NCBI RefSeq assembly: GCF_001442615.1
Contig: NZ_LMXN01000010.1
Location: 164,065-228,064 of the forward strand
From: Algoriphagus resistens
GTDB taxonomy: Bacteria; Bacteroidota; Bacteroidia; Cytophagales; Cyclobacteriaceae
DNA length: 64,000 nt
Direction of reading: 5' to 3'
The notes under the pieces were generated by a model, which saw nothing but the letters and a program-made list of their open reading frames with translations, was not told the origin of the DNA and made no database searches. This document shows, one piece after another, positions 1-9,239 of this stretch; position 1 is the stretch's first letter, and each line of letters begins with the position of its first letter. A program made the translations under genes and the position numbers.

Positions 1-2
1 GT

Positions 3-383
3 ACAGATTCAGGCCAACGAAACCTAAGCACTGCCATCTATTTTCTCCTTACCTCAGAAAGCGTATCAAAATTCCATCGTATTAAAAGCGATGAATTGTG
101 GTTTTTTCATGAAGGAAGTACGCTTACCGTCCATACATTGGGTGAACTAGGCCATCAACAGCTTTCGCTAGGATACCCATCAAATAAGAATAAGTCAGTT
201 GCCCAACAGTTGGTGCCCGCCAATACGATCTTTGGAAGCACCGTAGATGAGCCAGACAGCTATGCGTTGGTTTCCTGCGTAGTGTCTCCAGGTTTTGATT
301 TTAAAGATTTTGAACTTTTCAGTGAGACAACTCTTCTCAAAGACTTCCCTGAATCTTCTAACATCATCAAAAAATTGACATGA
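3..383 (+). CDS. Cupin superfamily DUF985 protein, 5' end outside window
   Basis: The reading frame is open from the first bases of the window to a TGA at 381-383, so only the C-terminal 126 residues or so are present. The visible part starts TDSGQRNLSTAIYFLL and continues with SKFHRIKSDELWFFHEG and SCVVSPGFDFKDFEL. The spacing of these His/Asp-Glu and PGFDF motifs is that of the DUF985 (Cupin_5) family of small double-stranded beta-helix proteins, whose biochemical role is not settled. A TTG at 96 is an internal codon, not the start. The stop codon lies inside the first bases of an intergenic repeat (380-473), which is followed by a terminator shared with the convergent receptor gene. Confidence 0.85.
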   Translation, partial: TDSGQRNLSTAIYFLLTSESVSKFHRIKSDELWFFHEGSTLTVHTLGELGHQQLSLGYPSNKNKSVAQQLVPANTIFGSTVDEPDSYALVSCVVSPGFDFKDFELFSETTLLKDFPESSNIIKKLT

Positions 384-473
384 AACCGAGCAGGTTGCAG
401 GCAGCAAACGGACAGATGATTAGCCAAAATGCAAGATTCCATCTGAACATGTTAAAACAATTATAAACACATG
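380..473 (+). repeat. ~95-bp intergenic repeat, copy 1 (diverged)
   Basis: This stretch aligns with 8146-8237 and with the reverse complements of 21005-21100 and 33260-33350. It opens with ATGAAAC-CGAGCA, has AGATGATTA and GCAAGATTCCAT in the middle, and ends AATTATAAACACATG. It begins on the stop codon of the cupin gene. A GTTGC/GCAAaC imperfect hairpin sits where the other copies have a stem-loop. It is the most diverged of the four copies. Confidence 0.65.
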
Positions 474-500
474 AAAAAGGCTCCGCGTGGGAGCCTTTTT
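474..500. terminator. Bidirectional intrinsic terminator
   Basis: A GGCTCC/GGGAGCC stem with a CGCG-type loop is flanked by five A on the left and five T on the right. It therefore reads as a Rho-independent terminator on both strands. It separates the cupin gene from the convergent TonB receptor gene. Confidence 0.85.
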
Positions 501-518
501 CATTGTGAAGGTTGTGCT

Positions 519-3422
519 TTAGAATGAGAAGGAAACTCTCATATTAATTTTTGTCCCTGGAGAAAGACTGCTGAAGATCTGATCTTCTGCCTCGTATGAT
601 TTATACACATACTCCTTTTTAGAATTCAGGATATTCTGAACACCAACACCAGCCTGGATACGCTCATCTGCGCCAAAGGTCTTGTTAATGTTCAAGTTCA
701 AGCTATTGAAAGGGACTGAATAGGTATCCGTTCTGTTACCAAAACCTACGTATTGCAGGGATGATCCCTGTACATTGTAGAATACACCGGCTTCCCAGCC
801 TGTAGTAAAAGAGTTATAGCTCAATCCTGTATTGATCAGGTACGGAGCCTGACCAGCCATATCACGGGTGTTCTCGATATCCTGCCCTTCTCTGGCGCTA
901 AGTTGTCTTGACCTATATTCTGACTCGGACATTTCAATCTGCGACTTTGTAATTGTCACATTGGTATTCCAGCTGAAATTCTCAAAACTAGGAGCAATAA
1001 ATTTCAGCGACCTTCTGAATTCCAATTCCAAACCTGCCACCGTTCCGTCACCTACGTTTCTTGGCTGGAAAGTGCCTGGATCTGCAAGAAACTGAACCAT
1101 TTCGATAGGCTTCTCAAATGTTTTATAGAAAGCACTTACAGAAAGCATTTGCCCTTTGTCCTGGAAAGCTTCCCATCTCAAATCAAAGTTATTCACATGG
1201 GTAGAAACTAAGTTGCCATCCCAAAGAACCTCTGTACCTCCATTGGTAGTCTCCGGATAAAGCCCTCCGATGAAAGTTCTGCCTGTGATCGGGTCAAGGA
1301 TTTCAGCGTAAGAAAGTTCCTTGAAAGAAGGCCTTGCAATAGTTCTGGAAGCGGAAGCACGAAGATTTTGATTTTCTTTCAGGTTGAAAATCAAGTTGAC
1401 GGTAGGAAAGAAATCCATGTCATCCAACACTTCTACCAAATCATAATCGATCGTACCAGTTTGGTTAGTTCCTGTGTAATACTGGTTGAATTTCTCTACT
1501 CTCAAGCCGACAATAGCTTTCAACTTCTCAGTAGGGTTTGCCTCCAAAGAAGCATAACCTGCCATGTTGGTAGCAATAGAGTTGTACGCATTGGCATTGA
1601 TAGGAATGAAATCTGCGTTGTACCTTACCCCATTTCTATTATCGGCAGAGAAAAGGTTTTCGTCAAGTAAAATCTGGTTTGGATCTCCGGTGAATTCAGT
1701 GTTTCCTGTGGCAAACTGAAAGCTTTGAATATTAAAATCACGTTGTTTGAACACATAATTCCCTCCAAATTTCACTTTGCCCTGTCTGGAGAAAAGTGTC
1801 AGGTTTTTGGAAATATCCCCTTTGGCAACAATGCTGTATTCTTCCAGGTCTCTCCATATTCTAGCTGGCAGACCAACTTCTGTAGAGATGGTATTTGTAG
1901 GCTCCCTGAATCTGGTAAACCTGATATCCGGATCAGCTATAGTTGATCTGGTCGGGGCCACTTTCCAATTGATTTCCCACTCATTTCCGTTGAGGTAATG
2001 GGTACCTGCCAGTAAGATGCTTGTCAAACCTCTTTGGCTGTATTCCAGGTTATACTGCTTTGCTTCGAAGTTTGCTCCCAGGTTGGTGTTGATAAAATTA
2101 AATTCACCGGCTTTTGATTCTCCGTTTTGCAGGTGCATCAGGTTTAATTTGAATTTGGAATGATCCGTTTTCAAAGCGATGCCGGCAAGTCCCCCCAGTA
2201 GTACATTGTTCACCCCGAAGTCACCTCGCTGTCTTTCCAATGGCTCCAGTTCGGTCTGGTCCGCTTCCCTAGGCTTAGCATACAGGTTGTATTCCGCATC
2301 CTGATAAAATTCCGTCTCGTTCTTATAGGTCAGGGCGAAGTTATAGCCCCAAGTTGCTTTTGGTCTGGCAAATTGATTTCCCATAGAAAAGCTAACCCCA
2401 ACGTCCATTAAGCTATTAGCTCTATAACCACCTAATGTTTTATTGAAGTCCCCAAGAATCTGCTGGTACTCTAATCCTTTTGGACCATTCGGGTTACCCA
2501 CTGCATCGCCATACTGGGGGATGTCGGTTCTCCCATCAGTAGGAATTGCTCTTGTACCATCATCAAAACCTAAAAAGTCTGTATTTCCACCATCATATTT
2601 GAGGAAGTTTGAATTGAAGTGCATCGAAGGATTGATGCCACCACTGAGGCTCAAACGCATGGATTTTTCTTCAGGAAAATCTTTTGTCTCTATGTCTACC
2701 ACACCACCGGTGAAATCCGCCGGTAAGTCTGCGGTGAAAGATTTTGAAACGATGATGTTGTCGATCACATTGGTAGGGAATATATCCATCTGGATCGTAT
2801 TTCTATCCGGATCAAGGCCTGGAATATCGACGCCGTTTAAAACAGTTTTGGTGTATCTGTCTCCCAGCCCTCTAACATAGATGTATTTACCACCTTCGAT
2901 GGATACACCCGTTACGCGCTTTACAGCGGATGCAGCATCCCCATCACCGATCTGGCGGAAAGTGCTCGCTGAAATACCGTCGATTAGGTTGGCGGCATTT
3001 CTTTTTACAGAAAGAAGTGCAGACTCAGTAGTTCTAATGGCCGAAGCAGATACGGTAACACCCTCAAGATCAGAAGCCTCCTCAGCCATCAACAGATCAC
3101 TGATTACATTCACCTCCCCAGCTTTAACAGCTACTTCAGTAAGGTTGATGGAAGAATAAGAAATGTAAGAAACCTGCAGGGTATAGGTACCTGGGGCAAC
3201 TTGGATTTCAAACTTACCATCGAAATCTGTTACTGCGCCGGTAGATGTTTCTTTCACCAGGACTGAAACACCATAGAGTGGTTCTCCCGTGGCTTCCTCG
3301 AAGATCGTACCGCGAATAGTACCATTTTGGGCAAATGCGAAACCTGCAAATACCTGTGAAAGCACCAGCAGAAGTAAAACCAGGAATCCCTTCATTAGCG
3401 GATTAGTAGATTGATTGTTCAT
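519..3422 (-). CDS. TonB-dependent outer membrane receptor with carboxypeptidase-like N-terminal domain
   Basis: A 967-residue outer membrane receptor. Residues 1-31 are a signal peptide ending FAFAQ. Residues about 33-118 form a carboxypeptidase-D regulatory-like beta sandwich (GTIRGTIFEEATGEPLYGVSV...). Residues about 130-245 are the plug, with YIYVRGLGDRYTKTVLNGVDIPG cut around the usual RG(L) motif. The remainder is a beta-barrel ending in RVSFSF with a terminal aromatic. It lacks the SusC signature, so it is a general TonB receptor. Its neighbour upstream on the same strand is a surface lipoprotein (3505-4740), and the two probably work as a uptake pair for an unknown ligand. A strong hairpin lies between the two genes, so the receptor is expressed by read-through or from its own promoter. 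Confidence 0.93.
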   Translation of the reverse strand: MNNQSTNPLMKGFLVLLLLVLSQVFAGFAFAQNGTIRGTIFEEATGEPLYGVSVLVKETSTGAVTDFDGKFEIQVAPGTYTLQVSYISYSSINLTEVAVKAGEVNVISDLLMAEEASDLEGVTVSASAIRTTESALLSVKRNAANLIDGISASTFRQIGDGDAASAVKRVTGVSIEGGKYIYVRGLGDRYTKTVLNGVDIPGLDPDRNTIQMDIFPTNVIDNIIVSKSFTADLPADFTGGVVDIETKDFPEEKSMRLSLSGGINPSMHFNSNFLKYDGGNTDFLGFDDGTRAIPTDGRTDIPQYGDAVGNPNGPKGLEYQQILGDFNKTLGGYRANSLMDVGVSFSMGNQFARPKATWGYNFALTYKNETEFYQDAEYNLYAKPREADQTELEPLERQRGDFGVNNVLLGGLAGIALKTDHSKFKLNLMHLQNGESKAGEFNFINTNLGANFEAKQYNLEYSQRGLTSILLAGTHYLNGNEWEINWKVAPTRSTIADPDIRFTRFREPTNTISTEVGLPARIWRDLEEYSIVAKGDISKNLTLFSRQGKVKFGGNYVFKQRDFNIQSFQFATGNTEFTGDPNQILLDENLFSADNRNGVRYNADFIPINANAYNSIATNMAGYASLEANPTEKLKAIVGLRVEKFNQYYTGTNQTGTIDYDLVEVLDDMDFFPTVNLIFNLKENQNLRASASRTIARPSFKELSYAEILDPITGRTFIGGLYPETTNGGTEVLWDGNLVSTHVNNFDLRWEAFQDKGQMLSVSAFYKTFEKPIEMVQFLADPGTFQPRNVGDGTVAGLELEFRRSLKFIAPSFENFSWNTNVTITKSQIEMSESEYRSRQLSAREGQDIENTRDMAGQAPYLINTGLSYNSFTTGWEAGVFYNVQGSSLQYVGFGNRTDTYSVPFNSLNLNINKTFGADERIQAGVGVQNILNSKKEYVYKSYEAEDQIFSSLSPGTKINMRVSFSF

Positions 3423-3442
3423 ACAGCAATTTTTAAATACTT

Positions 3443-3488
3443 AAAAAGAAGGAAGAAAGTAACCTTGCAAGTCCCTCCTTCCTTCTTT
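3443..3488 (-). terminator. Hairpin terminator or attenuator between lipoprotein and receptor genes
   Basis: On the minus strand an 11-bp perfect stem (AAAGAAGGAAG at 3478-3488 against its complement at 3445-3455) is followed by TTTTT-like bases. It lies 16 bp after the lipoprotein stop codon and 20 bp before the receptor start codon. It looks like an intrinsic terminator that would lower receptor expression relative to the lipoprotein. Confidence 0.7.
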
Positions 3489-3504
3489 GAAAAGTGTGTG
3501 ATTA

Positions 3505-4740
3505 TTAAAGATCAGAAATGGCTCCTGAAGCGGATGTCCAAGACCAAGTGCTTGCGAAAGCAGCCTTGTCAGCACCTACTGTATTTGCACCGGCAGCCAC
3601 ACTTGTAGCATAGGCAGCAGTTCCGTTTTTGAATACTGCATCAAGTGCAACACCCTCAGCAAGAGTAGCTTCAAGATTCATGAATTTCAATTCGCCGTCA
3701 GCGAAAGTGGCAAGCGTCTTGTCTCCGCTTAGAGAAAGATCGCCACGTCCTTCCGTATCAGCAGGATTTGCAAAATTGAAGAAGTAAATGTTTTCGAAAG
3801 TACCTCTTGCCCCATCTCTGAAGTCACCTAATTCGGATACATCGTTTCCGATTATCGTACCGTTTTTCAAGGTATGACCTGCATTGAATGAGCCTTCTGG
3901 ACCGTCAATTTCAAGTGCATGGTCCGTTTCGGCGCCTGCCACTAAAATAAAGTTGTCCATAGTACCTGACCAAGCCTGGTCTGTATCTAACAAGTCATCA
4001 CCGGCGTTCCAGATGATTGCGTTCTTAACATTCACAGCACCACCGAACCATTCGATTCCATCATCTTGGTTACCGATTACTTCTACGTTTTCGATGATAG
4101 TTCCTGATCCTACAGCTCCTAGTGTAAGGCCATTGATTTCATTTCCTTCACCGATGTTGGCACCACCATGGCGGATAGAGATGTATTTGATGATTCCAGA
4201 ATTGTCCTCATCATCAGATCCTCCATAAAGCCCATTTGTATCGGATGGCGGGATACCTTCGATTTGCGTTTCGGTCACATCCCCTGCCAATGAAGCTTTC
4301 GCGTTACCCAATATGAGCAATCCACCCCAAAGTCCGGAAATATCAGACTCAAGATTTGGAGAAGCGATTTCGCCCGGTGCGATTTCGTCGGCCACAGTAG
4401 TAAAAATAATAGGGGAGTCAGCTGTTCCCTGTGCATCTAGTTTAGCTCCTCTTGCGATAATCAACGCGGTGGCATTGGATCCAGATCCAACTTCGCCTTT
4501 GACAATTACACCAGGCTGAATAGTAAGGGTATTTCCAGAAGTAACTGCAATTCTACCACCAAGGACATACGTTTTGCCCGTTTCCCAAGTAGTATTTGAA
4601 CTGATGTTGGATTCTACCAAAAGGACATCATCCTCATCCGGATCGACTGGAGTCGGATCTGGGTCGTTGCCATCTACACAGCTGGTGAAGCCAATCACAA
4701 CCGCCGCAAACATGAATAATAGGTAGTTGAACTTTTTCAT
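3505..4740 (-). CDS. Beta-helix-like surface lipoprotein paired with the TonB receptor
   Basis: The chosen start is the ATG at 4740, which gives MKKFNYLLFMFAAVVIGFTSC with the lipobox cysteine at residue 21. The upstream in-frame ATG at 4797 would bury this signal. After the cysteine comes an acidic, proline-rich stretch (DGNDPDPTPVDPDEDD) typical of exported Bacteroidota lipoproteins. The body (about residues 45-411) is built of short repeats such as TLTIQPGVIVKGE, ENVEVIGNQDDGIEWFGG and VKNAIIWNAGDD, the pattern of a right-handed parallel beta-helix. Proteins of this kind are often next to TonB receptors in this phylum. The ligand is unknown. Placement beside the receptor suggests a substrate-binding or processing partner on the cell surface. 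Confidence 0.8.
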   Translation of the reverse strand: MKKFNYLLFMFAAVVIGFTSCVDGNDPDPTPVDPDEDDVLLVESNISSNTTWETGKTYVLGGRIAVTSGNTLTIQPGVIVKGEVGSGSNATALIIARGAKLDAQGTADSPIIFTTVADEIAPGEIASPNLESDISGLWGGLLILGNAKASLAGDVTETQIEGIPPSDTNGLYGGSDDEDNSGIIKYISIRHGGANIGEGNEINGLTLGAVGSGTIIENVEVIGNQDDGIEWFGGAVNVKNAIIWNAGDDLLDTDQAWSGTMDNFILVAGAETDHALEIDGPEGSFNAGHTLKNGTIIGNDVSELGDFRDGARGTFENIYFFNFANPADTEGRGDLSLSGDKTLATFADGELKFMNLEATLAEGVALDAVFKNGTAAYATSVAAGANTVGADKAAFASTWSWTSASGAISDL

Positions 4741-4881
4741 TGAGATATTATAATTGATTATGGTTTTGCCCTTTTTGACGTTGCAAATCTGACTCAATTT
4801 TTGACCTCAAAAGAATTTTGTGAATTATGCTTTTTTTAACAAAGAGCACCATATTTAATATTGGAATAACAAAAAAGACAT

Positions 4882-4915
4882 AAAAAAAGGCTTCTCTTTC
4901 GAAAAGCCTTTTTTT
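4882..4915. terminator. Intrinsic terminator downstream of the MoxR gene
   Basis: A GGCTT/AAGCC stem is extended by an A run on one side and a T run on the other, so it can terminate in both directions. It begins 14 bp after the MoxR stop codon on the minus strand and isolates that gene from the lipoprotein gene. Confidence 0.8.
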
Positions 4916-4928
4916 GCAGAAACAGCTG

Positions 4929-5900
4929 CTATTTCAATGTTATGGATTTGTTAATCGGAACCTTCTCCAGAAGGATTTTCACCAGGTCTCTCGTATTAAT
5001 ACCGTCTGCCTCAGCTTCATAATTGAGGATGATCCGGTGATTTAGTACATCTTCTGCTATTTCCTTGATGTCTTCCGGCAAAACATAATCCCTTCCATCC
5101 ATAAAGGCAACAGCCTTCGATGCCAAGTTCAAATTGATACTCGCACGGGGAGAAACTCCAAACTGAATGTATTTGGCCTCTTCATTGAGCCCGTAATGCT
5201 GCGGGAATCTGGTCGCAAAAACCAGTTCTATAATGTAGTGTTCCAGTGGTTCTGCAATTTTCACGAAATTGATCTGGTCCCGGATCTCAAAGATATCCTG
5301 CTTGGAAAGCATCGCATTTACTTCAGAGCTGAAGGACATATTCGCCATCCTGCGCATCACTTCCATTTCGTCGGCCTTGCTTGGATAATCTATATGCACC
5401 TTCATCATGAATCTATCCACCTGCGCTTCCGGCAAAGGATAGGTTCCTTCCTGATCTACTGGATTCTGAGTTGCCAACACCAGGAAAGGACGATCAAGCT
5501 GATAGGTAGTTTCACCGATGGTAACCTGCTTTTCCTGCATAGCTTCCAACAGTGCAGATTGCACTTTAGCAGGAGATCGGTTCACTTCATCCGCAAGAAT
5601 CAGATTGGAAAAGATAGGCCCCTTTTTCACTTCGAAATTGGCTGCCTGCTGGTTGTAGATCATGGTACCGATCAGATCCGCAGGAAGTAAATCCGGAGTA
5701 AATTGGATTCTGTTGAAATCCAGATGTAAAACTTTTGCCAGCGTATTTACCGTCAAGGTCTTTGCCAACCCAGGTACACCCTCCAAAAGTATGTGTCCAT
5801 TGGTAAAAAGTCCAATCAATAATCGATTGACCATTCTGTCCTGGCCTACTACTACTTTTCTTACTTCCTGTATTACGTCTGCTATTTTTTCCTGATGCAT
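4929..5900 (-). CDS. MoxR-family AAA+ ATPase
   Basis: A 323-residue AAA+ protein of the usual MoxR length. Walker A is GVPGLAKT at residues 41-48. Walker B with the following asparagine-arginine is LILADEVNRSP. A sensor-1 region reads VLATQNPVDQEGTYPLPEAQ, followed by DRFMMKV. MoxR ATPases act as chaperone-like remodelling factors, usually beside DUF58 and von Willebrand factor A proteins. Here no such partner follows. The next gene on the strand is the unrelated surface lipoprotein, beyond a terminator. The gene therefore looks like a single transcription unit, and its client is unknown. Confidence 0.92.
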   Translation of the reverse strand: MHQEKIADVIQEVRKVVVGQDRMVNRLLIGLFTNGHILLEGVPGLAKTLTVNTLAKVLHLDFNRIQFTPDLLPADLIGTMIYNQQAANFEVKKGPIFSNLILADEVNRSPAKVQSALLEAMQEKQVTIGETTYQLDRPFLVLATQNPVDQEGTYPLPEAQVDRFMMKVHIDYPSKADEMEVMRRMANMSFSSEVNAMLSKQDIFEIRDQINFVKIAEPLEHYIIELVFATRFPQHYGLNEEAKYIQFGVSPRASINLNLASKAVAFMDGRDYVLPEDIKEIAEDVLNHRIILNYEAEADGINTRDLVKILLEKVPINKSITLK

Positions 5901-6073
5901 GGAATTAAATCTTTGAGTGCTGTTAAAGGGAGTCTAAAATAGAGGTTTTTGTCCCAAAGGACAATCTTAAATCTTAGAAGCGGTAAAGCATAGCCAAGAA
6001 AGGGAATTTAGGAAATTTTAAGAAGGTTTCCAGCGTTGGTGGTGATAAGGGGAAATGTTGTAAAGATCGACCC

Positions 6074-6694
6074 TCAATTACGATTTGGCTTATTCAAACC
6101 AGTCTTTTTGAATCCAGTCAAGCCCAACCTGTGATAAATCGTCTGCTCATCGATCTGCTGCACTTCCCCTACTTTAAAGCCACTGATTGTTAATTTCTCC
6201 ATAGACCAGCGGACCAGTCTCAACGTAGGATGGCCTATTGCCGCAGTCATTTTGCGTACCTGTCGGTTTTTGCCTTCTATCAGAGTAAGAGAAATCCATG
6301 TATCCGGAATCGAAGCACGGTAGCGAATCGGAGGATCACGGTCAGGAAGGGAGGGAATCGGATCAAGAATTTTGGCGATTGCCGGTTTGGTCTTATAATC
6401 ACGGCCATCCACATTGATGAGCACGCCCTGTGTCAACTCTTTCAAAGATGCCGCTTCGGGAGAACCCTCCACCTGGGCATAATAGGTACGCTGGTGACCA
6501 AAGCGCGGATTTAGCAGGTGATGATTAAGGGATTTGTCATTGGTGATAATCAGAAGCCCCTCTGAGTCCTTATCCAATCTTCCCACTGGATATACATCCT
6601 TTGGAAAATCAAAAAGAGAGGCAAGCGTCTGCCCCTCTCCCGAAAATTGACATAAGACCCCAAAGGGCTTGTAAATGATAAAGTAGCTGGCCAA
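6074..6694 (-). CDS. RluE/RluB-family rRNA pseudouridine synthase
   Basis: A 206-residue RNA modification enzyme. The catalytic motif [11 protein letters not shown] contains the nucleophilic aspartate at residue 41. KNRQVRKM near residue 145 is a second family hallmark. It lacks an N-terminal S4 domain, which fits the RluE branch (23S rRNA, position 2457 in E. coli) better than RluB or RsuA. The starting methionine is followed at once by the [10 protein letters not shown] strand, as in homologues. It lies 10 bp downstream of a 58-residue gene on the same strand, probably in one transcript. The exact target nucleotide is inferred from family only. Confidence 0.9.
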   Translation of the reverse strand: MASYFIIYKPFGVLCQFSGEGQTLASLFDFPKDVYPVGRLDKDSEGLLIITNDKSLNHHLLNPRFGHQRTYYAQVEGSPEAASLKELTQGVLINVDGRDYKTKPAIAKILDPIPSLPDRDPPIRYRASIPDTWISLTLIEGKNRQVRKMTAAIGHPTLRLVRWSMEKLTISGFKVGEVQQIDEQTIYHRLGLTGFKKTGLNKPNRN

Positions 6695-6704
6695 AGTCAG
6701 TGAA

Positions 6705-6881
6705 TTAACTTCCGCAACCTACACAGTCTATGCTGGAATCCGTTGGTTTCACACCGTCACGCTCCATTTTCAGGTTGTGGATTTTGTCACGAATTTCCAT
6801 GTCTGCAAACATATCACCAGTGATTTGCGCCTCCAAAGCTTGGATTTGCTCGTTGTAGTTTTGAATTTGTGCCTCGTTCAT
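6705..6881 (-). CDS. 58-residue protein with CxxC tail, function unknown
   Basis: The ATG at 6881 gives [12 protein letters not shown]..., a short amphipathic helical protein ending in CVGCGS. A longer frame from 6926 is possible but adds residues that do not look like the rest. The body is rich in Glu, Gln, Lys and Met and would form one or two helices. The terminal Cys-x-x-Cys pair could bind metal or take part in redox chemistry. I do not recognise the family. It sits directly upstream of the pseudouridine synthase gene with a 10-bp gap, so the two are probably cotranscribed. Confidence 0.6.
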   Translation of the reverse strand: MNEAQIQNYNEQIQALEAQITGDMFADMEIRDKIHNLKMERDGVKPTDSSIDCVGCGS

Positions 6882-7024
6882 AAAAGTTATAGTTGAAGGG
6901 TTGAAATGATATCCTAAAATAGCCAACGATCCTGAAAAGTTCCTGACCCTGGCCTCATTATTTTCATCAAAAATGATTCCAACTGAGCAGTAGAAACTTA
7001 CCTTCAGAAAAACACCCGATAAAA

Positions 7025-8149
7025 ATGCCTAACTCCAACCTAGTGAATCTTCGCCAACACTTGCATCAAAATCCTGAGACTGCGGGAGAAGAATCCGGCA
7101 CAGCAGCTAAGATTATGGCCTTTTTCACAAAACTTACTCCAGATCAAACCATAGAAAAGCTTGGAGGCAATGGTCTTGCATTTGTTTTCAAAGGCCAAAA
7201 TCCAGGACCACGGAGTTTGTTTCGCGCTGAGCTGGATGCACTTCCTATTCTTGAAACCGGAGAACCAGGCTATAAAAGCCAGGTAGACGGTAAAGCGCAT
7301 CTTTGTGGCCATGATGGTCATATGGCGATTATTTGTGGATTGGGGGAGAAACTAGCTGCGGAAAGACCAGAGAAAGGGGAAGTAGTGTTACTTTTCCAGC
7401 CTGCAGAGGAAACCGGTGAAGGGGCCAGATGGATCTTGGATGATCCGAAATTTCTTCAAATCAAACCAGATTATGCCTTTGCCCTTCACAATTTGCCTGG
7501 TTTTCCACTCAACCAATTGGTCACTAGAAAAGGTACATTTGCCGCTGGAAGTACTGGGCTGACGATTGCCTTAACTGGCAAAACCTCTCATGCAGCACAC
7601 CCCGATGCGGGGATCAACCCGGCCCAATCGATCGCTGAATTGATTCAAGTCCTCCCGAAGCTACCGGAAAAACTCGAGACTTTTGCCTTGGTAACTGTCG
7701 TTCACGCGGAGATCGGAAGTTTGGCTTTCGGAACAAGTGCCGGTAAGGGAAGTTTAAGTCTGACCATCCGGGCTTTCGACCAAAATGAGCTGGAAACCTT
7801 AATCGAAATGATTACCAAGGAAGCCAATCGAATAGCTTCGGCTGAAGGGCTAGGCTGTGAGTTCAGATTTGTGGAATCATTCGCCGTTTCTGAAAACCAT
7901 CTAAAAGCTTCTGAAATCGCCGAGGGAGTAATGAAAAACTCAGGTCTGGACATGATAGAAAAACCGGAACCCTTTCGCTGGTCAGAGGATTTTGGGTTAT
8001 TCAGTCAAAGCTGCCCAGCCTACCTTTTCGGATTGGGAGCCGGTGAAGATTGTCCGCAACTGCATGAGCCTACCTATGATTTTCCTGATGAACTGATAGA
8101 AACAGGAGTAATGATCTTTGAGGGAATTGCAAGAAAAGTAAATGGATGA
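7025..8149 (+). CDS. M20-family amidohydrolase (IAA-amino-acid hydrolase / N-acyl-amino-acid deacylase type)
   Basis: A 374-residue cytosolic metallohydrolase. The metal-binding motif HLCGHDGHM is at residues 92-100, and the catalytic glutamate pair is in QPAEETGEGA (residues 126-134). The C-terminal ligand histidine is in PQLHEPTYDFPDE. The internal dimerisation domain is visible around SHAAHPDAGINPAQS. Family members hydrolyse the amide bond of N-acyl amino acids or related conjugates. The natural substrate cannot be read from sequence. The stop codon TGA falls on the first bases of a ~95-bp intergenic repeat. The gene stands alone on the plus strand. Confidence 0.9.
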   Translation: MPNSNLVNLRQHLHQNPETAGEESGTAAKIMAFFTKLTPDQTIEKLGGNGLAFVFKGQNPGPRSLFRAELDALPILETGEPGYKSQVDGKAHLCGHDGHMAIICGLGEKLAAERPEKGEVVLLFQPAEETGEGARWILDDPKFLQIKPDYAFALHNLPGFPLNQLVTRKGTFAAGSTGLTIALTGKTSHAAHPDAGINPAQSIAELIQVLPKLPEKLETFALVTVVHAEIGSLAFGTSAGKGSLSLTIRAFDQNELETLIEMITKEANRIASAEGLGCEFRFVESFAVSENHLKASEIAEGVMKNSGLDMIEKPEPFRWSEDFGLFSQSCPAYLFGLGAGEDCPQLHEPTYDFPDELIETGVMIFEGIARKVNG

Positions 8150-8237
8150 AATCAAGCATAACGCAAACGTCACATACCGGGATGATTCTAATGATGCGAG
8201 ATTCTACGTGGCCAATGAAATCAATTATAAACACATT
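8146..8237 (+). repeat. ~95-bp intergenic repeat, copy 2
   Basis: The copy starts ATGAAATCAAGCATAACGCA on the stop codon of the amidohydrolase gene. It continues with GGGATGATTCTAATGATG and GCGAGATTC, ending ATTATAAACACATT. The same blocks occur in the same order at 380-473 and, on the opposite strand, at 21005-21100 and 33260-33350. The early hairpin is reduced to ACG-CAAA-CGT. Confidence 0.8.
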
Positions 8238-8319
8238 AAAAATTAGCTGATTACCTTCAGTGAAGCTATCCCCATAATTACTTTGCCCATCAGGCCAGAA
8301 GACCGATGACGGATTACCA

Positions 8320-8403
8320 AATCCTATAATGCTTTAGCCTTTACTGGCAGTAAAGTGGATTAACGCTAAGTCCGGCTTCTAGAGAAGCAGCACAACTTTG
8401 TGC
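8320..8403. repeat. ~41-bp intergenic motif, copy 1, with two following hairpins
   Basis: The block AAATCCTATAATGCTTTA followed by CTTTACTGGCAGTAAAGTGG (8320-8360) closely resembles 9363-9406. After it come two short perfect hairpins, GCTTCT/AGAAGC (8375-8388) and GCACAA/TTGTGC (8390-8403). Together with the repeat at 8146-8237 and the terminator at 8428 this accounts for the 310-bp gap, in which I see no gene. Confidence 0.55.
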
Positions 8404-8427
8404 AGTTGCGAGAGAATTAATAATGCC

Positions 8428-8452
8428 AAAAAACCGGCTTTCGCCGGCTTTA
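8428..8452 (-). terminator. Intrinsic terminator of the NIPSNAP gene
   Basis: On the minus strand the stem CCGGC-GAAA-GCCGG is followed by TTTTTT. It lies 7 bp after the stop codon of the NIPSNAP-like gene. Confidence 0.85.
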
Positions 8453-8459
8453 TTGTGAG

Positions 8460-9239
8460 TTACAAATCTGAATATTCTGCCGGATAGAGCAGCTTTGTGT
8501 CGTTTCGGGACACGGTATTGGCATATTCAGGAAGATCTTTCATGCCTGCCCAGTCCGGATCCGATCCGAACTGCTTCCAATGTTCATTTCTGATGTCCAT
8601 GTTTTCATGGGTAGTCATATATACCAGATTTGGCATATTAGCTCCGGCGATAGTCTCTGCATAGAAGATAGGACTGCAGTTTAACTTTTCGAAAATATCC
8701 ATTTCCCCTGAGTTGAACATTTTCACTTTCTGCTTATAAAGGCGCTCGGTTGCCCCTTCATAGCTTCTCAGTTCGTAAACTCTGTCCTTCTTGGCATTTG
8801 TCAATGTTGACTCTGCAAACTTCGGTTGTCCTGTCATAGCCTGAAGCAGGGAGGTTTCGATTCGTTTGTATGGAGGTTTTGCATGAGAAGCATTGATGTA
8901 TGCACTTCCTGCGGCCTGATAAGTTTGGTCTTTAGCCAGTTTGGATTCCAAACCCACATATTCATCCAATGACTTAAACGGCACAAATAAATAAACTGCC
9001 TTACCTGCATTAGGCTGGGAGTCAATCGGCTTGAAAACCCCTACTTTGGCAATTCCGTGCTTGTGGGCGGCCGGGATAAAAGCATTGGCCAGGTAGTCAT
9101 CAAGCATTCCCTCCTGCTCGGCATTTTCGATGTGATAGATTCTCAACTCGTAGAAATCCCTCTTTTGAGCCATCAGATTTGCGCTGATAAAAAACGCCAC
9201 TGCTATGGCACTAAAGAAAATCAGTTTGCTTGCATTCAT
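8460..9239 (-). CDS. Exported NIPSNAP-family protein
   Basis: A 259-residue protein with a signal peptide (residues 1-24, ending ANLMAQ). Two copies of the NIPSNAP ferredoxin-like dimeric alpha-beta barrel follow. The first begins RDFYELRIYHIENAEQEG and the second RVYELRSYEGATERLY; each starts with the characteristic YELR strand. Members are small ligand-binding or quinone-type barrel proteins. Exported two-domain versions are frequent in Bacteroidota, with no established reaction. The gene is flanked by two related intergenic motifs and has its own terminator, so it is probably monocistronic. Confidence 0.88.
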   Translation of the reverse strand: MNASKLIFFSAIAVAFFISANLMAQKRDFYELRIYHIENAEQEGMLDDYLANAFIPAAHKHGIAKVGVFKPIDSQPNAGKAVYLFVPFKSLDEYVGLESKLAKDQTYQAAGSAYINASHAKPPYKRIETSLLQAMTGQPKFAESTLTNAKKDRVYELRSYEGATERLYKQKVKMFNSGEMDIFEKLNCSPIFYAETIAGANMPNLVYMTTHENMDIRNEHWKQFGSDPDWAGMKDLPEYANTVSRNDTKLLYPAEYSDL

